Positions 26,819-36,336 of a stretch of DNA of 64,000 nucleotides are shown piece after piece. How positions within the stretch are numbered: the stretch's first letter is position 1; each line of letters begins with the position of its first letter. Below the pieces are notes generated by a model, which made no database searches, had not been told where the DNA came from, and saw only the letters and a list, made by a program, of their open reading frames with translations. The DNA is taken from the NCBI GenBank assembly GCA_016787785.1, contig JAEUTO010000011.1:434001-498000 (forward strand). Reading direction: 5' to 3'. This stretch comes from Bacteroidia bacterium (GTDB lineage Bacteria; Bacteroidota; Bacteroidia; B-17B0; Aurantibacillaceae). Both the position numbers and the translations under genes were made by a program.

Positions 26819-27810
26819 TTTTTATGAATAAAATCGTTAATAACAATTAGTGAAAGTGCTGTAGAAAGTACATATTCTCTTTTTGAATAACGTTTATTTT
26901 TAATGGGAAAAGATCCTCCGTCCCAGGCGCCATCTTTTTTTTGAGCGTTGTACAAAAACTTTATTGCTTTATTTATTGCAGTGTCGTTCTTTAATGATCT
27001 ATCGATACTTTTTGCGCAAAACGCCGTTTGTAATTCGGAGGAAGGACCTTTATCAAATAATGTATCTGCGTAAAACCAGCTGCCATCTTTTTTTTGTGTG
27101 GCAAGAAAATGGTCATTCATTTTTTGTAAAGCTTTTTGTTGAGCCGGATCTTTTGATAAACACGATGTTATAGCCCAGGTTGCATAAGCGGGACAATTGT
27201 AATATTCCCAGGCTTTGCCCCAATTACCCTCTGCATTTTGTTTACTCAACAGCCAACTATATGCTTTTTTTTCATTTGGCGGCGTTACACCAGCCGCTTT
27301 ATAGACAGATAGAACAAATCCTGTTACGGATGGAAAATCTTTTTTTTCCGTCACATCAGGATTTCCAATTTCCCAATAACCCAATTTGTTTTGCAATGTG
27401 TCTATAAGTTTTAAACGAGCCTTAACTGTTTTTAAGTGCCCCATTTTTATAAGAAGTAAAAAATAAACAGCACTTGTTTCGAGGCAGTATTCTTTTTTAC
27501 ATTTTTGATTATGACAAATTAAACCCTTGTTGTTTTGGTTAAGGCGAACAAATGTAATTGCTTTTTTAAAGGTAACATCATTTGTGTCGTTTGTAAGATC
27601 GTAAATTGCTGTAGCGGCCATGATGGTTTCCCAAACATCAAATAACGAATTTGTTGTGTCGCAAATGGCACCGTCGCTTCTTTGAATATTCTTAAGAAAA
27701 AGCACTCCATTATTAATTGACAGCTGTAATTTTTCTTTCCCGGGCTCTTGCGAAAATGTGAGGCTAAAAAGCCCTAAAGACAATGCGAGAAAATAAACAA
27801 GCTTTTTCAT
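26815..27810 (-). CDS. Secreted prenyltransferase/squalene-cyclase-type QW-repeat protein
   Basis: A 331-residue exported protein with a 20-residue signal ending FSQ. The mature part is an alpha/alpha-toroid of the terpene cyclase/prenyltransferase-beta repeat class. Repeats are visible as QRSDGAI, KQNAEGNWG, QKKDGSWFY and QKKDGAWDGG, with helices such as FDVWETIMAATAIYDL between them. The DXDD acid motif of squalene-hopene and type II cyclases is not seen, and the protein is shorter than those enzymes. It may be a binding protein or a cyclase with other chemistry. Cys residues in CHNQKCKKEYC could form disulfides or bind metal. It follows the UbiA gene by 22 bases and overlaps the CrtC-like gene by four. 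Confidence 0.8.
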   Translation of the reverse strand: MKKLVYFLALSLGLFSLTFSQEPGKEKLQLSINNGVLFLKNIQRSDGAICDTTNSLFDVWETIMAATAIYDLTNDTNDVTFKKAITFVRLNQNNKGLICHNQKCKKEYCLETSAVYFLLLIKMGHLKTVKARLKLIDTLQNKLGYWEIGNPDVTEKKDFPSVTGFVLSVYKAAGVTPPNEKKAYSWLLSKQNAEGNWGKAWEYYNCPAYATWAITSCLSKDPAQQKALQKMNDHFLATQKKDGSWFYADTLFDKGPSSELQTAFCAKSIDRSLKNDTAINKAIKFLYNAQKKDGAWDGGSFPIKNKRYSKREYVLSTALSLIVINDFIHKK

Positions 27811-27832
27811 TGCGATCGTTTTTATTGAAAGA

Positions 27833-28813
27833 TCAACTTAAGTATAAAAGTACACTTAATCCAAAAATACCGCTAAGAAAAACAAAAAATACCGGCGCTT
27901 CTTTATACGGTTTTTTAAAAAGGAACCAGATATGCAATAAGGCAGATAAAATAACTAAAGGGTAGACCCAGAAAATATTTAAAATAACGGCGGCAAAAAT
28001 GTAAGTGATGAATGTAGATACTGAAATAATAATAAGGGCTCTTTTCTCTCCAAAAAATACAGGTAACGTTTTTATACCGGTTTGCCTGTCGCCTTCAATA
28101 TCTTTTAGATCAACAAAATTTGCTGAAAGCGAAAGAGGAAATAAAATAAAAATTAGCCATAAGAGCGGAAAATCAGTTAGCGTTCCCCCCGCAAGGCAAA
28201 ACGCACCCATAGCTACTATTAATGAATTAAGACCTATAATGAACTTTGATAGAAAAGGAATTCGCTTTAACCTGAAGGGCCTGCAAGAGTATATGTAATA
28301 GCCTACCGAAATTAAAAGAATGGAAGTAAATAGAACAACATCTACTAAAATAGCAGTAAGCAGCGCAACAACCAAACAAGTAACACCAGCCAAAAAATAG
28401 GGTTGCTGTTGTACGATGTTTTTAACCAGTGGCCGGTGGGGGTTTGTTATCTTATCTGCATCAATATCTTCAATGTTGTTTGTAACAATTGCGAATACCG
28501 CGGCATAAACCAATGTAACAGTAAAAAGAAAGAACAATAAGAGCGTATCTAAGCTAATTTTATCGTAGGCATAACTGGTTTTATAAAATAAAGAAGCACC
28601 AAAAACCATTAAAGCTACATAATGAAGTATCCTGCCCAAACGAATATCGTTTACTATAACATAAAGTAAATTTTTTTGAAGAATAAAAAATAACAGCGGT
28701 AAAATTACAATGGTAATTATTAAAAGAGAAAAGGTATATATATGTGACGACAAAATTACCGGTTGTTTTGCTAAATATAATAATAAAAGGGGCCAAAGAA
28801 AACGGACGAGCAA
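27833..28813 (-). CDS. UbiA-family prenyltransferase
   Basis: Integral membrane prenyltransferase of about 300-326 residues with around nine helices. Both Asp-rich motifs are present: NNIEDIDADKITNPHRPL (first) and DLKDIEGDRQTGIKTLP (second), so it should be active with a polyprenyl diphosphate donor. Annotators often label such proteins geranylgeranylglycerol-phosphate geranylgeranyltransferase, but the acceptor is not evident. The start is uncertain: the frame opens right after a stop with TTG at 28813, and another TTG about 20 codons in (before SSHIYTFSL) is equally possible; no ATG occurs before the third helix. It heads the cluster with the QW-repeat, CrtC-like and polytopic proteins. 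Confidence 0.88.
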   Translation of the reverse strand: MLVRFLWPLLLLYLAKQPVILSSHIYTFSLLIITIVILPLLFFILQKNLLYVIVNDIRLGRILHYVALMVFGASLFYKTSYAYDKISLDTLLLFFLFTVTLVYAAVFAIVTNNIEDIDADKITNPHRPLVKNIVQQQPYFLAGVTCLVVALLTAILVDVVLFTSILLISVGYYIYSCRPFRLKRIPFLSKFIIGLNSLIVAMGAFCLAGGTLTDFPLLWLIFILFPLSLSANFVDLKDIEGDRQTGIKTLPVFFGEKRALIIISVSTFITYIFAAVILNIFWVYPLVILSALLHIWFLFKKPYKEAPVFFVFLSGIFGLSVLLYLS

Positions 28814-28970
28814 CTATATGTGGCGCATAACGATAACACATATAAAGAGCGAACCACAGCCAATTCACTCAGCTAAACCTGTAGTTGGTCGCCCCTAAAT
28901 CAATTTAAACTTATTGACACATGTGTTTTATCTATTCATTGTTATATTTATCAATCTTAAAAATATAATT

Positions 28971-31187
28971 ATGAATAAAAATCTACTTGTAGCAATTTCT
29001 TCTTTATTTTTTCTTGGTGTAAACGCTCAAACCCCAACACCCAAAGATTGCTCCGTGGAGTTATGGGCAAATGTTCAGGTTAGTCCGCCAACGGTTACGC
29101 TTAACTGGTTACCAAATGTAGGAACCACAAATTATGCCATTTATAGAAAGCCAAAGAACAGTTCAACTTGGACAACTCTTTCGATAACTAATCCAAGCAC
29201 AACTACACAATATGTGGATAATACCGTTGCTGTTGGAACGCATTATGAATACCGTGTTACAAGGACTGCAGTTACGGGCACTTTAACTTACCCCGGTTAC
29301 GGTTATATTAATTCAGGAATTCAAATTCCTGTTGTAGAAGGTAGAGGAAAATTAATTTTATTAATTGCTAATACACACAGTGTTACTTTAGCGCCGGAAA
29401 TAAAACGTTTGCAGGATGATCTTGAAGGTGATGGCTGGGAAGTGCTGACAAGTTATGTTAGTCCAACATTAGCGGTTACTGCTGTTAAAACACAAATAGT
29501 AAACACGTATAATTTAGATCCCGCAAATACAAAAGCATTATTTTTATTAGGACATATTCCTGTACCTTACAGCGGCAATTTTGGTCCTGATGCACATGGT
29601 GATCATCAAGGTGCCTGGCCTGCAGATGTTTATTATGGCGATGTGAACGGTAGCTGGACAGACGTTTCGGTTACCTCAACAACGGCTTCTCCTGCGCGCA
29701 CTCAAAATATTCCAGGCGATGGTAAGTTCGACCAGTTCTTAATTCCAAGCGCCGTGGAGTTACAGGTTGGCCGTGTTGATCTTGGCGGCATGACCTCTTT
29801 TACTGCAACAGAAACCCAGCTCTTAAAAAATTATTTAGATAAAGACCACGATTACCGTAAAAAAGTTTTTACGCCGATAAAACGTGCAGTGCTCGATGAT
29901 AATTTTGGGTATTTTACACCGGGCGAAGCATTTGCCTCAAGTGGATTTAAAAACTTTGGCCCTTTAGTTACGCCAACTAATGTTGTTATAGGAGATTATT
30001 TTACAACCATGACAGGAAATAGTTATCAGTGGTCGTACGGTTGTGGTGGAGGAACTTTTACTAGTGCCGGCGGAATAGGTTCTACTTCTAATTTTGCGAC
30101 ATCAAATTTACAAGGTGTTTTCACAATGTTGTTTGGTAGTTATTTTGGAGACTGGGATGTGAATGATAATTTTTTACGCGCACCATTATGCCAGGGTAAA
30201 ACATTAACAAATGCCTGGGCCGGTCGTCCAAACTGGATGTTCCATCACATGGCTATGGGCGAGAATATTGGATACAGCACACAACTAACGCAAAACAATG
30301 TAAACGTTTATTTTGCGTCACCATATTCTACCGGTGCCGGAATAACAAACGCGGTGCATATTGCCTTAATGGGCGATCCAACATTGCGGAATGATATTGT
30401 TGCTCCTGTTTCAAATGTAGTTGCAACTAAAGTTGGTAATAATTGTAATATCTCATGGTCTGCTTCTACAGAAACGGCAATTGTAGGTTATAATATTTAC
30501 ATGAAAAATGCAACTAATACAAGTTATACAAAAATCAATCCTTCGCCAATAACAGGTACAACCTACACCGATAATTGTTTGGTTTATCCAGGCATTTATA
30601 AATACATGGTGCGTACGTTAAAATTAGAGACTACGCCAAGCGGCACATATTATAACATGAGTGAAGGTATTGCCGATACTGCAAACAACACAAGCAATTT
30701 TTTATCTATAGCTGCATTTACCAATTCGGTATTAGGGCCAACAGTTAACGTAACCAACACATCTACAAATGCAACAACTTATTCGTGGAATTTTGGGAAC
30801 TCAGTTACAAGCACTTCTATGAATCCGGGCCCGGTAACTTATACTGCCAATGGTACCTACACCATTACATTAGTTGCTTCAAATGTTTGTCATAGCTCTA
30901 CAACAACAGCTGTAGTAAATATCTTAAGCGTGGGCTTAAACGAAACAACATTTGATAACTCTGTTTTAGTTTGGCCAAATCCATCCACCGGAAAAATTAA
31001 AGTAGATAACGCGACAAATGAATTAATGGAAATTAGTGTTTATAGCCTGGAAGGAAGACAGGTTTATTACAGAAATAATGTAGCTAAGAACGAAGAGCTA
31101 AACATTAGCAAACTAAACAAAGGCCTTTACGAAATAAAGATCAAGGCTGGTGATAAAACAGTAAATAGAAAATTAGTAATAGAGTAA
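28971..31187 (+). CDS. T9SS surface protein with gingipain (C25)-like domain, Fn3 and PKD domains
   Basis: A 738-residue secreted protein. The signal ends VNAQ; the ATG at 28971 begins it (an upstream ATG at 28914 would bury it). An Fn3 domain (about 28-105) is followed by a region like C25 peptidases: LFLLGHIPVPY, WPADVYYGDVNGSW and VELQVGRVDL are in the family's order. The blocks that should hold the catalytic His and Cys read YGCGGG (Cys358) and MLFGSYFGDWD (386-396), so the usual dyad seems lost. A second Fn3 domain, a PKD domain (TYSWNFGNSVTST) and a sorting domain (from about 660: VWPNPSTGKIKV to the end) complete it. It is divergent from the UbiA cluster and followed by a terminator. 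Confidence 0.85.
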   Translation: MNKNLLVAISSLFFLGVNAQTPTPKDCSVELWANVQVSPPTVTLNWLPNVGTTNYAIYRKPKNSSTWTTLSITNPSTTTQYVDNTVAVGTHYEYRVTRTAVTGTLTYPGYGYINSGIQIPVVEGRGKLILLIANTHSVTLAPEIKRLQDDLEGDGWEVLTSYVSPTLAVTAVKTQIVNTYNLDPANTKALFLLGHIPVPYSGNFGPDAHGDHQGAWPADVYYGDVNGSWTDVSVTSTTASPARTQNIPGDGKFDQFLIPSAVELQVGRVDLGGMTSFTATETQLLKNYLDKDHDYRKKVFTPIKRAVLDDNFGYFTPGEAFASSGFKNFGPLVTPTNVVIGDYFTTMTGNSYQWSYGCGGGTFTSAGGIGSTSNFATSNLQGVFTMLFGSYFGDWDVNDNFLRAPLCQGKTLTNAWAGRPNWMFHHMAMGENIGYSTQLTQNNVNVYFASPYSTGAGITNAVHIALMGDPTLRNDIVAPVSNVVATKVGNNCNISWSASTETAIVGYNIYMKNATNTSYTKINPSPITGTTYTDNCLVYPGIYKYMVRTLKLETTPSGTYYNMSEGIADTANNTSNFLSIAAFTNSVLGPTVNVTNTSTNATTYSWNFGNSVTSTSMNPGPVTYTANGTYTITLVASNVCHSSTTTAVVNILSVGLNETTFDNSVLVWPNPSTGKIKVDNATNELMEISVYSLEGRQVYYRNNVAKNEELNISKLNKGLYEIKIKAGDKTVNRKLVIE

Positions 31188-31211
31188 GTTTAAAGTTTAA
31201 CGCTCAATGAG

Positions 31212-31240
31212 CTCTGTAACCTTTGGTTACGGAGTTTTTT
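31212..31240 (+). terminator. Rho-independent terminator after T9SS gene
   Basis: CTCTGTAACC and GGTTACGGAG pair around TTT and run into a T-run. It also lies just beyond rpoN on the other strand. Confidence 0.8.
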
Positions 31241-31250
31241 GTTTTTTGAA

Positions 31251-32741
31251 TCAGATCTCTTTACGCATTCGGCCAACCGGGATGTCTAACTGCTCACGAT
31301 ATTTTGCAACGGTGCGGCGCGCAATATTATAACCTTTTTCTTTTAAGATGTTGCAGAGTTCATCATCTGTGTGTGGATGCTTTTTGTCTTCCGCGGCAAT
31401 ACAATCCTGTAGTATTTTTTTGATCTCGCGGCTGCTCACCTCTTCGCCACTATCGGTGCTCATACTTTCACTAAAGAAAGTTTTTAATAAAAAAGTGCCG
31501 TAAGGCGTTTGTACATATTTGCTGTTTGCAACACGCGAAACAGTTGAAAGATCCAAATTAACCTTAGACGAAATGTCTTTTAAGATCATGGGCTTTAATT
31601 TACTTTCATCACCGGTTACAAAATAATCGTGCTGGTAATCCATGATCGTGTGCATGCATAACGCTAAAGTTGCGTGACGTTGTTGCAAAGCTTCGATGAA
31701 CCATTCGGCACTTTCTATTTTACTTTTAATAAAACCTGTAGCTTCTTTGGCAGATTTATCTTTATTTTTTGAATACTCTTTCAGCATGTCAAAATAATCA
31801 CGGCTTATTTTTAGATCTGGCAAATTACGACCATTAATACTCAGTTCGGGAATGCCGTCGTTTACTGCAATAATAAAATCCGGAATAACCGCGGTAAAAT
31901 TATTCTCTTTTGTTTCGCTGTTGCCCGGACGGGGATTTAAGTGTTTTATTACTTCAATAATATCTTTTAATTCTTCGTTCTCAATATGCAAACGTTTTAA
32001 GATCTTATCGTAATGTTTTTTAGAGAACTCTTCCATTTGATGTTTAATAACATCCATGGCCTGCACAATTTCTTTCGTTTTTTCGGGTTTTCTTTCCAGC
32101 TGCAACAACAAACATTCCTGTAAATTTCTTGCGCCTACACCTGGAGGATCGAAGGTTTGAATTAATTTTAAAATTTTTTCCAGCTCGGCAACTGTAGTTG
32201 TAATGTTATAATTAAAGGCCAAGTCGTCTACGATCAGCTCTAACTCCCTTCTTAAATAGCCATCCTCATCCAAACAACCAATTAAATAAACACCAATAGT
32301 GTATTCATTATCATGGGTATCTTTTAATCCCAATTGCTGTTCTAATTGTTCCTGGAAACCAATTCCTTCTACAACTACAAACTCACGGGTTTCGTCATCT
32401 GCACCTTTGTTAGAGATCTCGTACTTATATGAATCCAGTTCTTCGGCGTCCATGTAGTCTTCCATTACTACATCGTTCTCAATTACTTTGCTTTCATCTT
32501 CTTTTGCTTCACCCTGTTCATCAAACTCTACATCTTCTCCCAATTCGGGTTCTTCGTTGCTAAACAATTCTTCGTCTGTTGACGTATCCAGGTCTTCTTC
32601 AAGTGCAGGGTTAGCTTCTAATTCTTCTTTAATACGTTCTTCGAGGGCAAGCGTTGGCAACTGCAACAATTTCATTAACAGAATTTGTTGTGGTAATAAT
32701 TTTTGTGAGAGCCTAAGTTGTTGCGAGTGCTTGAGTGCCAT
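31251..32741 (-). CDS. rpoN: RNA polymerase sigma-54 factor
   Basis: Alternative sigma factor that needs AAA+ activators, 496 residues. Region I is Gln/Leu-rich (QQLRLSQKLLPQQILLMKLLQ). The acidic region II (about 50-110) is followed by the core-binding domain. The C-terminal RpoN box ARRTVAKYRE lies near residue 480, next to the helix-turn-helix DLSTVSRVANSKYV. It begins two bases after the tyrS stop, so it is transcribed with tyrS. No enhancer-binding activator is in the window. Confidence 0.97.
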   Translation of the reverse strand: MALKHSQQLRLSQKLLPQQILLMKLLQLPTLALEERIKEELEANPALEEDLDTSTDEELFSNEEPELGEDVEFDEQGEAKEDESKVIENDVVMEDYMDAEELDSYKYEISNKGADDETREFVVVEGIGFQEQLEQQLGLKDTHDNEYTIGVYLIGCLDEDGYLRRELELIVDDLAFNYNITTTVAELEKILKLIQTFDPPGVGARNLQECLLLQLERKPEKTKEIVQAMDVIKHQMEEFSKKHYDKILKRLHIENEELKDIIEVIKHLNPRPGNSETKENNFTAVIPDFIIAVNDGIPELSINGRNLPDLKISRDYFDMLKEYSKNKDKSAKEATGFIKSKIESAEWFIEALQQRHATLALCMHTIMDYQHDYFVTGDESKLKPMILKDISSKVNLDLSTVSRVANSKYVQTPYGTFLLKTFFSESMSTDSGEEVSSREIKKILQDCIAAEDKKHPHTDDELCNILKEKGYNIARRTVAKYREQLDIPVGRMRKEI

Positions 32742-32743
32742 AA

Positions 32744-34024
32744 TTAGTTAACAATGCAGAGAAAATAATTTTTCTTTCCCTTTTGTATTAAAATATATTT
32801 GTTGTTTATTAAGAACGAAGAATTAACGGCAAGTTCATGTGTTTCTACTTTTGATTTATTGATACTAACGCCGCCGCCTTGTATTAATTTTCTTGCTTCA
32901 CTTTTGCTGGGAAGCACCTGCGTTTTTTCTGCCAGAAGATCTAAAACATTAATAGAGTTTTCAAGTTCGCTTTTTACAATGTTAAATTGTGGTACGCCAT
33001 CAAACACATCCAAAAACGTTTCTTCATCCAGGTTAGACAGATCTTTTAATTCGCCATTAAACAGAATAGTGCTGGTTTCAATAGCAGCATTATAATCTGT
33101 TTCGCTGTGAACGATACATGTTAATTCTTTAGCCAGCGCTTTTTGCAACACGCGCTTACCCGGATCTTTATCATGCTCTGCAATTAAATTTTCAATTTCA
33201 TCTTTTGATAAAAAGGTAAACACTTTAATAAAATTTTTTGCGTCGGTATCTGAGGTGTTTATCCAATATTGAAAAAAGCGATAAGGCGAAGTTTTTGTTT
33301 TATCAAGCCAAATATTTCCACTTTCTGTTTTTCCGAATTTTGTGCCGTCAGCTTTTTTAATTAATTGTGTTGTTAGGCCATAGGCTTCGCCACTTGCTTT
33401 TCTTCGTATTAATTCTGTACCGCTGGTAATGTTTCCCCATTGGTCGCTACCACCCATTTGCAATTTGCAGTTCTTGTGTTTGTATAAATAGTAAAAATCG
33501 TAGGCCTGTAATAATTGATAGCTGAACTCTGTAAAACTCATTCCGTTCTCTAAACGGTTCTTTACAGAATCTTTTGCCATCATGTAACTAACGGTTAGGT
33601 GTTTGCCAATATCGCGAATAAAATTGATGAAGGAATAATCTTTCATCCAATCGTAATTATTTACCAACTCTGCACCGTTTGGACCAGAATTAAAATCTAA
33701 AAATTTTTGTAATTGATTTTTTATGCCGCTTACATTTTTATTTAATGCTTCTTCATCTAATAAATTACGTTCTGCCGATTTGCCACTTGGATCGCCCACC
33801 ATACCGGTAGCACCGCCAACAAGTGCAATGGGTTTGTGCCCCGCTTTTTGTAAACGCAACAAAGTAAAGATCTGCGTTAAGCTGCCAATGTGTAAAGAGT
33901 CGGCTGTTGGATCAAAGCCAATATAAGCGGTAACGGTTTCCTTTTTAAACAATTCTTCAGTACCGGGCATCATATCCTGTAGTAGCCCACGCCAGCGTAA
34001 TTCTTCTATAAAATCGGTCTTCAT
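32744..34024 (-). CDS. tyrS: Tyrosyl-tRNA synthetase
   Basis: Charges tRNA-Tyr; class I, 426 residues, bacterial TyrRS type. Motifs seen are [16 protein letters not shown] (HIGH motif), [26 protein letters not shown] and the KMSKS-type loop [10 protein letters not shown]-terminal S4 RNA-binding domain (about 350-426) includes [21 protein letters not shown]. It sits upstream of rpoN with a two-base gap. Upstream sequence has no T-box-like leader. Confidence 0.98.
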   Translation of the reverse strand: MKTDFIEELRWRGLLQDMMPGTEELFKKETVTAYIGFDPTADSLHIGSLTQIFTLLRLQKAGHKPIALVGGATGMVGDPSGKSAERNLLDEEALNKNVSGIKNQLQKFLDFNSGPNGAELVNNYDWMKDYSFINFIRDIGKHLTVSYMMAKDSVKNRLENGMSFTEFSYQLLQAYDFYYLYKHKNCKLQMGGSDQWGNITSGTELIRRKASGEAYGLTTQLIKKADGTKFGKTESGNIWLDKTKTSPYRFFQYWINTSDTDAKNFIKVFTFLSKDEIENLIAEHDKDPGKRVLQKALAKELTCIVHSETDYNAAIETSTILFNGELKDLSNLDEETFLDVFDGVPQFNIVKSELENSINVLDLLAEKTQVLPSKSEARKLIQGGGVSINKSKVETHELAVNSSFLINNKYILIQKGKKNYFLCIVN

Positions 34025-34110
34025 TTTTAATTAGTCTTTTTTACACAAAATGTACAGTGTAAGGTAAAATTACAAATATTATACCAAGGAATTTGAGTTT
34101 GGCACGATGT

Positions 34111-34118
34111 TATTTTTG
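34111..34118 (+). promoter_or_regulatory. Candidate -7 element for DUF4286 gene
   Basis: TATTTTTG matches TAnnTTTG and lies 27 bases before the ATG at 34146. A TTTG 15 bases upstream could act as a short-spaced -33 element. Confidence 0.4.
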
Positions 34119-34145
34119 CTTAATTATAGTTATATTTAGTGCTGC

Positions 34146-34448
34146 ATGTTCATATATAACGTTACCGTAAATATTAGTGATGAGATCCATAACGAATGGT
34201 TAAAATGGATGAAAGAAACGCATATACCCGATGTAATGAAGACGGGTTGTTTTATTGATAGTCAGATGCTAAAGGTGCTGTATGTGGATGATGAGGGCCA
34301 TACCTATTCTATACAGTATAAGTTTTTGGAGATGGTGGATATTGAAAAATATCAGAAAGAATTTGCGCCTGCGCTGCAAGCGGAATACAAAGTAAAGTTT
34401 GAGGGAAAATATGCGGCGTTTAGAACACTGCTGCAAATAATGGATTGA
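34146..34448 (+). CDS. DUF4286 family protein
   Basis: A 100-residue cytoplasmic protein of the Bacteroidota family DUF4286, a ferredoxin-like alpha/beta fold of unknown function. Family features are the N-terminal YNVTVNISDEIHNEWLKWMK, HIPDVMKTGCF, the short beta-strand TYSIQYKF and the C-terminal KFEGKYAAFRTLL. It is divergent from tyrS and has its own terminator. Confidence 0.9.
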   Translation: MFIYNVTVNISDEIHNEWLKWMKETHIPDVMKTGCFIDSQMLKVLYVDDEGHTYSIQYKFLEMVDIEKYQKEFAPALQAEYKVKFEGKYAAFRTLLQIMD

Positions 34449-34457
34449 AGAAAAACA

Positions 34458-34484
34458 AAAAAGTCGGTAACCAACCGACTTTTT
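34458..34484 (+). terminator. Bidirectional terminator after DUF4286 gene
   Basis: AAAAAGTCGGT and ACCGACTTTTT form an 11-bp stem around AACCA. A-run and T-run flanks allow use on both strands, serving also the minus-strand gene at 34559. Confidence 0.88.
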
Positions 34485-34558
34485 CAACCAAAGTAACTAA
34501 TTGTTTAACCCTTAATTATGACAATTGTGCTACTTACTCTCTTAAACAATAAACAACG

Positions 34559-34996
34559 CTAATTCATTTTAAAAGGTGGAATTTTTCCTTCCGCCATTAA
34601 TTGTAAACTTTTCTTTTTGTGAGCTTCAAAATTGCCAAACGCCAAAGCATCTAACATTTCGTTGCGGCTCATTTCCGGGTTACCAAATTGTTTGCGAATT
34701 TCTTCAGAACAACGGTCAACATATTTTTCAAACTTAAATGGTGCCCAAACGTATTCTTTTTTTACCGCATCTTTATTAAATGCAAATTCTTTTGGTAAAC
34801 CACCTTCAATTTTGGCCTTTATATCCAAACCCTCGTAGGTTTTTGGTAATAAACGGTTGTCAAACATAAATGGCTTACTAACCATAATTACATGTTTTTT
34901 ACGTTTTGGGTCTATCATTGATAAACCTTCAATACGCAAGCCTTTTTTCTTAAGGGTTCCGTATTTGCTTTCAAAGTGTTTTAGGATCTCGAACAT
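34559..34996 (-). CDS. Hypothetical cytoplasmic protein
   Basis: A 145-residue basic protein with no signal peptide or membrane helix; I do not recognise it. It opens with MFEILKHFESKYGTLKKKG, has a beta-like centre (KKHVIMVSKPFMFDNRLLP) and ends in a helical, charged region with EMLDALAFGNFEAHKKKSL. The composition suggests a small soluble protein, possibly nucleic-acid binding given its charge, but no motif supports that. It ends at the shared terminator and has about 260 noncoding bases upstream. Confidence 0.7.
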   Translation of the reverse strand: MFEILKHFESKYGTLKKKGLRIEGLSMIDPKRKKHVIMVSKPFMFDNRLLPKTYEGLDIKAKIEGGLPKEFAFNKDAVKKEYVWAPFKFEKYVDRCSEEIRKQFGNPEMSRNEMLDALAFGNFEAHKKKSLQLMAEGKIPPFKMN

Positions 34997-35259
34997 GATT
35001 ATGATATTAGATTACAAAGTTAACCATATAATTGTTAATAACTTTATTTATTAGACGAAAATTATTTATTAAATCGCGTTTGGGGTTTATAGCCTGTGAT
35101 TAACCCGTTAAAAAACTGTTAGTTATATCTTAATAACCCCATAAAGTATTGATTTAAAGCAACTTGCTAATTTTTCACTATTAACAAGGTATTGCCGCAG
35201 CCTAAAGCCAAAAATCCCAAAAAACCGACGAATTTTTTTGGCCTTAAAAAAGATAAGGT

Positions 35260-36336
35260 TTAGTCTTTTTTGTAAACCAACACGTTAAAAACGTATGGGT
35301 TAATGCGTTTTATCTGCTCGGTACGCTTTAGACCTTTAAGCGATTGCTTTTTAGGCGGGCTTAACAAATCAGTTTTAACACTATCAACGGTTAAAGCTGC
35401 AATTGACTTAAATATCTCGTTCGATTTTATAGCAAAACCGGTAGCTTCAGCACCTGTGATCTTTCCTCTGATAACACCAATAACATTTCCCTGATCGTTT
35501 AAAAGCGGACCACCACTATTACCTGGATTTACAGGAATTGAGATCTGGTACATGGTAGTATCATTATAATAACCACTTAACGAGCTTAACGAACCTTCGC
35601 CGTAAACAACGTCTTTTCTTGGATAACCAAGGGTATATACTTTTTCACCAATATCGGTTGGCTTTTCGCTAAAAGAAAAAGGCACTTCCCATGCTTTTAC
35701 AATTTTTGCATCGGCGATCTTTAATATGGCAATATCTAATTTTGTATCTATTAAAACAACTTCTGTTAATGTTCTTTCCAACGATCCGTTTTGCACGAAC
35801 ACGCTATCAGCACCATTAACCATGTGAGAACTGGTGATGATATAACCCTTGTTGTTAAAAGCAAAAGCACTTCCCTCTAAATTAGCAGGAGCCGGTAAAG
35901 GCTTTAAACGGTTACCCTCTTTAATACCTTCTACAACAGCATCGCTTGAAGCTTTTAATTTTAATCCTAACTCTGTAATTTCATTGTTGGTTTGTTTAAC
36001 CCCCGGGCTTATTGCAGCAACAGTGCTTAACACAACAATTGCGGCCGTGCTTGCGGCAACCAGAACGGTTCTGCCATAACGTTTCGCAAAACTTTCTTCT
36101 CTCGTAATTGAAATGATTTTTGCATCGTTTCCAAACGCAGATGTATGAATTGCTTTTAATTTATTTTTAAACGCATTTCTTTTTTCGTTACGGTTTAAAG
36201 TATCGATCAATGTTTTGTGTTGTTCAAATGCATTTGCAAATGTAGAATCGGAACTTAATCTCGCCTCAAACTCAGCAACATCCTGTGCACTTAGCTTTCC
36301 ACTTAAATAATCATCAAATAAATCTATCGGTCTCAT
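35260..36336 (-). CDS. Anti-sigma factor fused to a periplasmic trypsin-like serine protease
   Basis: A 358-residue membrane protein. Residues 1-88 resemble the cytoplasmic domain of Bacteroidota anti-sigma factors (DLFDDYLSGKLS, FEARLSSDSTFANAFEQH). A single transmembrane helix spans about 90-110. After a Lys/Glu linker comes an S1C/HtrA-like protease domain (about 148-315) with a complete triad: His171 in ITSSHMV, Asp201 in DTKLDIAIL and Ser274 in NPGNSGGPLL. No PDZ domain follows; a basic tail ends the protein. The ATG overlaps the stop of the ECF sigma gene (ATGA), a standard sigma/anti-sigma arrangement. The protease should face the periplasm and could sense envelope stress, cut partners, or control its own cleavage; these roles are inference. 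Confidence 0.85.
   Translation of the reverse strand: MRPIDLFDDYLSGKLSAQDVAEFEARLSSDSTFANAFEQHKTLIDTLNRNEKRNAFKNKLKAIHTSAFGNDAKIISITREESFAKRYGRTVLVAASTAAIVVLSTVAAISPGVKQTNNEITELGLKLKASSDAVVEGIKEGNRLKPLPAPANLEGSAFAFNNKGYIITSSHMVNGADSVFVQNGSLERTLTEVVLIDTKLDIAILKIADAKIVKAWEVPFSFSEKPTDIGEKVYTLGYPRKDVVYGEGSLSSLSGYYNDTTMYQISIPVNPGNSGGPLLNDQGNVIGVIRGKITGAEATGFAIKSNEIFKSIAALTVDSVKTDLLSPPKKQSLKGLKRTEQIKRINPYVFNVLVYKKD

Noticed and set aside
28581-28868. 95-codon minus-strand frame overlapping the start of the UbiA gene
   Set aside because: It is out of frame with UbiA, has no motif, and is Phe/Tyr/Ser-rich as expected for a shadow frame. No frameshift signature joins it to UbiA.
34025-34145. T-box or other riboswitch upstream of tyrS
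   Set aside because: The gap is too short, lacks a T-box core, and T-boxes are not expected in this phylum.
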